Below, piece by piece: positions 59,599 to 64,000 of a stretch of 64,000 nucleotides of DNA. The stretch is from Aliiruegeria lutimaris. GTDB taxonomy: Bacteria; Pseudomonadota; Alphaproteobacteria; Rhodobacterales; Rhodobacteraceae. Location: contig NZ_FNEK01000001.1 of the NCBI RefSeq assembly GCF_900099935.1, positions 124,001-188,000 on the forward strand, read 5' to 3'. The translations under genes were made by a program, and so were the position numbers. The notes under the pieces were generated by a model. It saw only the letters and a list, made by a program, of their open reading frames with translations. It ran no database searches and had not been told where the DNA came from. Numbering within the stretch: position 1 is the stretch's first letter; the number at the start of each line of letters is the position of its first letter.

Positions 59599-60206
59599 CC
59601 GATCTTTCCGCTTCAACCGAACACGGCTCTGCCCGTGGCAAGGCGTTCGGCGCCATCATCTCGATCCACAACGCTATCTTCTCCCGTATTGACGCAGCGC
59701 TCTCCTCCTTGGCCATCCCGACGCTGGCGCGCTTCGCCTTTGCCGCCGTGCTGCTGATGTATTTCTGGGGCTCGGCCATGACCAAGTTGGGCGACGGTAT
59801 TTTCGGCCTGTTCTCGCCCTCGGTGGGTGCCTATGCGCAGATCTTCCCGCAAAAGGCCGAAGCCGTCGTCTATGACACGACACAGTTCTCGATCTTCGAG
59901 AAGCTCATTATCCTCGCGGGCACCTGGGCCGAGTTCATCCTGCCCCTCCTCATCGTTATCGGCCTGTTCACCCGTCTGGCCGCGCTCGGCATGATCGGCT
60001 TCGTCACCGTGCAGTCGCTCACCGACATTCACGGCCACCACGCCGATGCCACCACGGTAGGTGCCTGGTTCGATCGTGCCTCCGACAGCCTGATCATGGA
60101 CCAGCGCGCCTTCTGGATGTTCGTGCTCATAACGTTGGTTTTGCGCGGCGCCGGACCGTTTTCCGTGGACAAATTGCTCGGAATTGATCGCCAAAACAGC
60201 AAGTGA
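59595..60206 (+). CDS. DoxX family membrane protein of the bufferin-like cluster
   Basis: A 203-residue DoxX-family inner-membrane protein with four helices (about 43-62, 102-126, 130-145, 172-190). FAAVLLMYFWGSAMTKLGDG and ILAGTWAEFILPLLIVIGLFTRLAALGM are typical of the family. DoxX proteins often accompany DUF692/DUF2063 genes and may handle electrons or thiol/sulfur chemistry for the modification; the exact role is unknown. The start overlaps bufC as ATGA. It is the last gene of the cluster. Confidence 0.87.
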   Translation: MTDLSASTEHGSARGKAFGAIISIHNAIFSRIDAALSSLAIPTLARFAFAAVLLMYFWGSAMTKLGDGIFGLFSPSVGAYAQIFPQKAEAVVYDTTQFSIFEKLIILAGTWAEFILPLLIVIGLFTRLAALGMIGFVTVQSLTDIHGHHADATTVGAWFDRASDSLIMDQRAFWMFVLITLVLRGAGPFSVDKLLGIDRQNSK

Positions 60207-60368
60207 CAGATTGTCAGGGGTTGTTTTGTCACAAAACTCCGGCACCATTAGTGCCGTGACGATGCCACACACGACTCACTGGCCCTGCCTCGAATGAAGT
60301 CCGGCGACGTGACCACGCCGCCGCAATTCTGCGGGCGGAACAGAGACCAGACGAAGGAGACGCGGGAT

Positions 60369-60575
60369 ATGCCGACCGGCACCGTGAAGTGGTTCAATAC
60401 AACCAAAGGTTATGGGTTTATCGCCCCCGATGAGGGCGGAAAAGACGTTTTTGTTCATATTTCCGCCGTGGAACGCGCAGGAATGACCGGCTTGGCCGAC
60501 AACATGAAGATCGAATACGAGATTCGTGAAGGTCGCGATGGTCGGGCGTCGGCGATAGAGTTGAAGGTAATCTGA
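60369..60575 (+). CDS. cspA: Cold-shock domain protein
   Basis: A 68-residue single cold-shock domain, an OB-fold RNA chaperone. RNP1 is KGYGFIAP and RNP2 is VFVHIS. The start is at MPTGTVKWFN, the usual Csp N-terminus; 25 residues of upstream frame form the leader. The 162-base gap before it may include a structured cold-responsive 5' leader. Confidence 0.95.
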   Translation: MPTGTVKWFNTTKGYGFIAPDEGGKDVFVHISAVERAGMTGLADNMKIEYEIREGRDGRASAIELKVI

Positions 60576-60596
60576 TTACAGATCAGTTCCAGGATC

Positions 60597-60624
60597 GCAG
60601 CCGTCCGCATTTCCGGGCGGCTGC
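60597..60624 (+). terminator. Terminator of the cold-shock gene
   Basis: GCAGCCGTCCG/CGGGCGGCTGC is an 11-bp stem with one mismatch and a short loop. It begins 21 bases after the stop. A run of Ts lies about 35 bases beyond. Confidence 0.65.
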
Positions 60625-60896
60625 GTGATTCTCGGCCACGCACATCCTCCAGCCGCCCTTTTTTCGATCTTTTCCGCCCATTTTGGTAGCGCCGCCGCCC
60701 CCTGACAGCGGGTTCACGGCGTGGCCGGGCGCCAGAGTTTCTGCGACGGAGCATCTGAAGCTTATCCTTGGGACGGGCAGTGCAGTCGCTCTGCCGAAAA
60801 CAGGGAGGCAGGACCGTTACCGCGCGGTCGCCCTCCTGTCGCGCGGAGCTCCTTTTTCGGATCGGCTCTGTCTCCTCCCCAAGATGGGAGCAAAGA
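60625..60896. other. Intergenic stretch without recognised gene
   Basis: The 272 bases between the cold-shock terminator and the next small gene contain no credible reading frame. They include a T-rich run near 60660 and presumably the promoter of the next gene. No RNA gene was recognised. Confidence 0.45.
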
Positions 60897-61190
60897 ATGA
60901 CGGAATTTCTGACGGTCCTCGCCTTTACCTACCTGTGCAACAGCACCGCCGAGCTTCGGGTGGTCAGCTATGACGAGGCGAGCGACTGCACCTTCGCCTA
61001 TGAACAGGTCAAACGGCATTTCCATCCCGAATTCGGGATCGCCCCCGCCGGGACCCGGCATCGGCAGGAACAGAACATCGTTGCCTATTTGGCTTTCAAG
61101 CAGTGGGAAAAGGACAATGCGGAGTTCGTGACCGGAATGAAAACCGAAGCGGCCCGACTGGCGCGAGAAGCGATGTTGCCCAACAGGTGA
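60897..61190 (+). CDS. Small hypothetical protein
   Basis: A 97-residue protein starting MTEFLTVLAFTYLCNSTAELR, with GGGAG upstream. It may have a short hydrophobic N-terminus, and the rest is charged and helical (QEQNIVAYLAFKQWEKDN). Two cysteines (Cys15, Cys30) lie in the N-terminal third. I do not recognise a family. A longer frame from 60768 gives an unlikely basic N-terminus. Confidence 0.6.
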   Translation: MTEFLTVLAFTYLCNSTAELRVVSYDEASDCTFAYEQVKRHFHPEFGIAPAGTRHRQEQNIVAYLAFKQWEKDNAEFVTGMKTEAARLAREAMLPNR

Positions 61191-61193
61191 GGC

Positions 61194-61420
61194 TCAGCTT
61201 TCACTTTTGTCGATGATGGGTTGCCAATGCTCGCCCATGGCAACGATACAGCTGCGCCCCGAGGCACAGGTCATCATCAGCGTCCAGTCGCCCCGCTCGC
61301 CGGCCCACAGTTCCATGATTTGATCGGGACCGCGAAACCCGGTGCGGCCTGTAGCAGAATGGCACTGGCAAGAAGTAGCGGGCGGAAAGGAACATGGCCT
61401 CTGAACTGTTGAACCAAAAT
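61194..61420 (-). pseudogene. Probable small secreted protein broken by a frameshift
   Basis: On the minus strand one frame encodes a signal-peptide-like stretch (PFRPLLLASAILLQAAPGFA) without a usable start codon. The neighbouring frame continues as PDQIMELWAGERGDWTLMM, then TCASGRSCIVAMGEHWQP to a stop at 61194. Joining them by a one-base shift near 61330 gives a plausible small exported two-cysteine protein. A sequencing error or a real indel would both explain this. Confidence 0.45.
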
Positions 61421-61481
61421 CAGTGTAACAGATCCATGCCCCCTCCAAAAAAACCTGAATTTATAGGTGGCGTATCGCTTC

Positions 61482-61808
61482 CTAGCCGATCCAAGCTGAT
61501 TGCGCCTTGGAGTCCCAACCGAGGGTCAGCTGGGCTCCATCGCTGAGAACCGGTCGTTTCATAAGGGTCGGATGCGCCGCCAGAAGGCCGTCCACCTCCC
61601 CTTCCCGTTCGTCCTCAGAGAGCTGACGCCAAGTCGTTGACCGACGATTCAGAAGCCCGTCGCCAAAAGCCTCGATGAAACGCGCGCGTTCCTCTGCCGT
61701 GAGCGGCTCGGCGCGGACATCGCGAAATCGCACATCCTGCCCCGCCGCTTCCAACGCCTTGCGCGCCTTGCGGCAGGTATCACAGGTGGGAATGCCGTAG
61801 AGGATCAT
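61482..61808 (-). CDS. ArsC/Spx-family thioredoxin-fold protein
   Basis: A 108-residue protein of the ArsC/Spx/YffB family. The N-terminal YGIPTCDTCRKARKALE carries a CXXC pair (Cys10, Cys13), followed by VRFRDVRAEPLTAEERARF and NRRSTTWRQL. The C-terminal LMKRPVLSDGAQLTLGWD holds the usual K-R-P segment. It may be a glutathione-dependent arsenate-reductase-like enzyme, but no ars genes are near, so a YffB-like thiol role is more likely. Confidence 0.82.
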   Translation of the reverse strand: MILYGIPTCDTCRKARKALEAAGQDVRFRDVRAEPLTAEERARFIEAFGDGLLNRRSTTWRQLSEDEREGEVDGLLAAHPTLMKRPVLSDGAQLTLGWDSKAQSAWIG

Positions 61809-61880
61809 GGCCGGTCTCCAATGCAGATTTGCGTTGCCGACCGAGATGGCACGGCCTGCCCGCGGCGGCAAGGCCCGGGC

Positions 61881-62213
61881 TCAGGTGCCGCGGGTGCAGT
61901 CGGCGCAACGGGCAATTGCCGGGTCCGTGGCCAGACGCGCGGCGGCAATCTCTTCGCCGCAATCGGTACAGAAGCCGTATTCGCCCTCCGCCAGCCGCTC
62001 CAGCGCCGCGCGAATGCGCAACCGCTCGGCTGCACGGCGACGCTGCTGCGCCTGTGCCATCGCCTGGTGCTGAAGCGCATCCATCCGCGACAGCCGTCCC
62101 GTCGCGCTCTGATCCAGCTCGACGACAGATCGTGCGCCGGCACTGGCCGCATCCTCTGCGTCAAGCTCGACCAGCAGATCGTTCAATCTTCTATGAATAT
62201 CGGCCTCCGTCAT
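61881..62213 (-). CDS. DksA/TraR-type C4 zinc-finger protein
   Basis: A 110-residue protein with a long helical N-terminal part and a C-terminal four-cysteine zinc finger, CTDCGEEIAAARLA...CADC. It is shorter than DksA (about 150 residues) and resembles the TraR/YbiI-like small group that binds the RNA polymerase secondary channel. Function is inferred from fold only. Confidence 0.82.
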   Translation of the reverse strand: MTEADIHRRLNDLLVELDAEDAASAGARSVVELDQSATGRLSRMDALQHQAMAQAQQRRRAAERLRIRAALERLAEGEYGFCTDCGEEIAAARLATDPAIARCADCTRGT

Positions 62214-62520
62214 CCCGCAACCCTGTCAGAGCCACCGCGCAACGGCAAGCGCAACGGCGCAACGTTCGCTCAAACGCCCCATTGCGCAACACCGACCGCA
62301 CGCATGGCATAGTCTCCCTGCAGCGAGGCGCGAAATGATGCAGCTGGCTCCTTCACCGTGTCGCGTCTCGCCTGCTCTTCCCACAAAACCCGACCCAACG
62401 TGGACCACGGCACGCTGAGCCGGTGACACTCGTGGCGCAAAGGATCCATGCAGCGCGCACTTGCAGCCGCGCCCCACCGGCCCTAGTTTCTTGACGAGAC
62501 CAGAAAACAGGAATTTGCCC
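62214..62520. other. Intergenic stretch without recognised gene
   Basis: These 307 bases separate the divergent zinc-finger gene and bolA. They should contain both promoters. Near 62225-62270 GCAAC-containing motifs recur, but no dyad, RNA gene or credible reading frame was found. Confidence 0.45.
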
Positions 62521-62763
62521 ATGGCCATCGAGGCCCAGGAAATCGAGACCCTCCTTCGAGAGGCCTTCCCCGACGCCGTCATTATCGTCAATGACATAGC
62601 CGGCGATGGCGCGCATTTCGCCGCCGAAGTGATCGACGAGAGCTTCCGCGGCATGAACCGCGTGCAGCAGCAGCGTTCCGTCTATGCCGCGCTAAAGGGC
62701 AAGATGGATGGCACGAACGCCGATCTCCATGCACTGGCATTAACCACGAAAGCACCGGAATAA
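62521..62763 (+). CDS. bolA: BolA family protein
   Basis: An 80-residue BolA/IbaG-type protein. IETLLREAFPDAVIIVNDIAGDGAHFAAEVIDESFRG contains the family G-D-x-x-H-F segment, and the invariant histidine can help hold a [2Fe-2S] cluster with a CGFS glutaredoxin. That partner is encoded 118 bases downstream, the classic pairing. It acts in iron-sulfur trafficking or iron sensing. Confidence 0.9.
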   Translation: MAIEAQEIETLLREAFPDAVIIVNDIAGDGAHFAAEVIDESFRGMNRVQQQRSVYAALKGKMDGTNADLHALALTTKAPE

Positions 62764-62881
62764 CCCGGCAAGACCCTCCGGGCGGTTGACCTCGCACGTC
62801 CCCAAGTGCAGATGACCGCAGTTTCGCCAAAGAGCGCGGCCCCTTGAAGAGGCCGACCCAAGGAATGAAAAGGAATTCGCC

Positions 62882-63241
62882 ATGTCTGCGAAGGACAATA
62901 TCAAGCAAACCGTGACTGAAAACGACGTCGTCCTCTACATGAAGGGCACCAAGATGGCGCCACAATGTGGCTTCTCCCAACGGGTGGCCGGCGTTCTGAA
63001 CTACATGCAGATCGACTACACCGACGTGAATGTGCTGGCAGATGACGAGATCCGCCAGGGCATCAAGGAGTATTCCGACTGGCCGACCATCCCGCAACTC
63101 TACGTGAAGGGCGAGTTCGTCGGCGGTTGCGATATCATCACCGAGATGACGCTTTCGGGCGAGTTGGACAAGCTGCTGGAAGAGAGCGGCGTTTGCTTCG
63201 ACAAGGCCGCAGCCGAGAAGATCCGCGAAGCCAACGGCTGA
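62882..63241 (+). CDS. grxD: Monothiol glutaredoxin (Grx4 type)
   Basis: A 119-residue monothiol glutaredoxin with the CGFS active site in MKGTKMAPQCGFSQRV. The glutathione-binding WPTIPQLYVKGEFVGGCDII and SGELDKLLEESGV follow. It forms glutathione-bridged [2Fe-2S] dimers and transfers clusters. AAAAGGAATTC precedes the start. It lies next to bolA, so the two probably form a heterodimer. Confidence 0.95.
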   Translation: MSAKDNIKQTVTENDVVLYMKGTKMAPQCGFSQRVAGVLNYMQIDYTDVNVLADDEIRQGIKEYSDWPTIPQLYVKGEFVGGCDIITEMTLSGELDKLLEESGVCFDKAAAEKIREANG

Positions 63242-63377
63242 CGCCAAGGGGCGGCCGGTCGGAAACCCGCTTGCGCGAACCGGCCCGCCGTCGATCCAGT
63301 GCGCTCCCTGCAACAGGTGCGTCCGGCAATGGTCAGGCGATAAAGATCTCCTGATTCCGGGAAAGTATGCGTTTAAA

Positions 63378-63530
63378 GGGGGCGCGCTTCGGGCGCTTGA
63401 ACGATCCTTCGGATCGTGCCTCCGGCGGGCGTATTTCTTCCAACAAGAAATTGCGCGTGGCGATCTGTCTTCTTCTGACTTCAAATATCCTGGGGGGAGC
63501 GCTCGGATGAGCGCGGGGGGCAAAGCCCCC
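63378..63530 (-). repeat. Composite palindromic intergenic repeat, copy 4 (inverted)
   Basis: Read on the minus strand it has module A first (GGGGGCTTTGCCCCC, then CGCTCATCCGAGCGC, CAGGATATTT). Module B follows (CCGCCGGAGGCACGATCC, GGATCGTTCAAGCGC). The GAGCGC hairpin loop is altered relative to the other copies but the stem is kept. It lies between convergent grxD and zapA, oriented as downstream of zapA. Confidence 0.85.
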
Positions 63531-63552
63531 TTTTCCAGAAGCGACAAGTGGC

Positions 63553-63948
63553 TTACCGTGCCGATCTTTCCTCGGCCAGCGCCGCGAGCGCCTCGGCCCG
63601 GGCGGCCAGTTCCGCAAGCGTATCCGTCACTTGCGACGGGATCACGGCGACTTCCACCCGCTCCGGCTCCGGCGCGGGCATTGCCTCCATCTCCTCGATA
63701 AGCCGCTCTTGACGGGCCAGTTTTTCCTCGGCCGCAGCGGCTTTCTGCTCATACGCCGCCGTCCGGTCCGCCAGCATCAGCCCGGCCATCAGCAACATGC
63801 GCGATTCCGGCATCCGGCCGATCTGGCTCACCAGCCCACGCGCCTCGCGATCCAGCATCGCGGCCGCATCGCGCAGGTATTGTTCTTCGCCATCCTGGCA
63901 GGCAACGGCGAATTCCTTGCCGCCGATCTCAATCTTCACCTCAGGCAT
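63553..63948 (-). CDS. zapA: Cell division protein ZapA
   Basis: A 131-residue ZapA, which crosslinks FtsZ filaments at the division site. The N-terminal VKIEIGGKEFAVACQDGEEQYLRDAAAMLD is the ZapA globular head. A long coiled coil (about 65-100) and an alanine-rich tail follow. The start overlaps the stop of an upstream gene by eight bases. Confidence 0.9.
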   Translation of the reverse strand: MPEVKIEIGGKEFAVACQDGEEQYLRDAAAMLDREARGLVSQIGRMPESRMLLMAGLMLADRTAAYEQKAAAAEEKLARQERLIEEMEAMPAPEPERVEVAVIPSQVTDTLAELAARAEALAALAEERSAR

Positions 63949-64000
63949 CGGTCTGCTCCCTCACCAGTGGCTCCAGAACGGATATCAACTCGTCAAGCTC
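63941..64000 (-). CDS. C-terminal end of a gene upstream of zapA, partial
   Basis: The last 19 codons (ELDELISVLEPLVREQTDA) of a minus-strand gene entering from the right edge. The frame stops inside the zapA start region (ATGCCTGA overlap), indicating translational coupling. It is too short to identify. Confidence 0.5.
   Translation of the reverse strand, partial: ELDELISVLEPLVREQTDA

Noticed and set aside
61482-61808. Arsenate reductase in an arsenic resistance locus
   Set aside because: No arsR, arsB or acr3 gene is adjacent; the ArsC/Spx fold alone does not establish arsenate reduction.

Overview
The window is GC-rich, densely coded bacterial chromosome. It is most likely from an alphaproteobacterium of the Rhodobacteraceae/Roseobacter group. 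The grounds are gene content and arrangement: an Mrp antiporter tail, glutaryl-CoA dehydrogenase beside a stand-alone RAM-domain regulator, an ImuA-like protein before metG, zapA, a single-domain XylG, and a hairpin-rich intergenic repeat family of a kind I associate with this group. No tRNA, rRNA or CRISPR array was recognised. Only inactive mobile-element debris is present.

Layout. 1-1221: end of an Mrp-type Na+/H+ antiporter operon (mnhD tail, mnhEFG). 1350-5932: nitrilase, aldo/keto reductase, gcdH with a divergent RAM protein, and a PlsC-type acyltransferase. 6166-13154: sugar locus 1, with a ribose-type ABC importer, a Gfo/Idh/MocA dehydrogenase, a TIM-barrel isomerase/epimerase-like protein and a divergent LacI regulator with two TGTAA-N4-TTACA-type operators. 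13215-16266: di-haem cytochrome c peroxidase and a secreted FG-GAP/ASPIC (CRTAC1-like) protein. 16263-23665: D-xylose locus, with a ROK regulator divergent from xylFHG-xylB-xylA. 23775-25133: exported amidohydrolase.

25228-35869 is a complete oligogalacturonide utilisation island. An AraC regulator lies divergent to GH4 alpha-galacturonidase (CHEV motif), a CUT1 ABC importer, GH28, GH105 and CE8 pectin methylesterase. The three pectin enzymes lack visible signal peptides, so the design appears to be import first, then depolymerise in the cytoplasm. 35956-38612 is a decaying zone: a truncated AraC-type regulator, an IS3-family remnant, a decapitated cytochrome c and a porin pseudogene.

38970-56547 is mostly housekeeping: an AI-2E-type permease, ImuA-like protein, metG, an ABC exporter with an AttH/CrtC-like periplasmic protein, valS, DUF3300 and DUF2950 proteins, a DUF1992-like protein, a Bcr/CflA-type MFS transporter and thrS.

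57209-60206 is the most distinctive system. Two tandem four-cysteine DUF2282 precursors are followed by a DUF692 (MNIO) enzyme, a DUF2063 partner and a DoxX membrane protein, all on one strand and partly translationally coupled. This matches the recently recognised copper-binding 'bufferin' RiPP architecture, here with a duplicated precursor. 60369-64000: cold-shock protein, small proteins, ArsC/Spx-like protein, DksA/TraR-type zinc finger, BolA, monothiol glutaredoxin and zapA.

A composite palindromic repeat occurs at four intergenic sites, with two partial copies, always downstream of genes.
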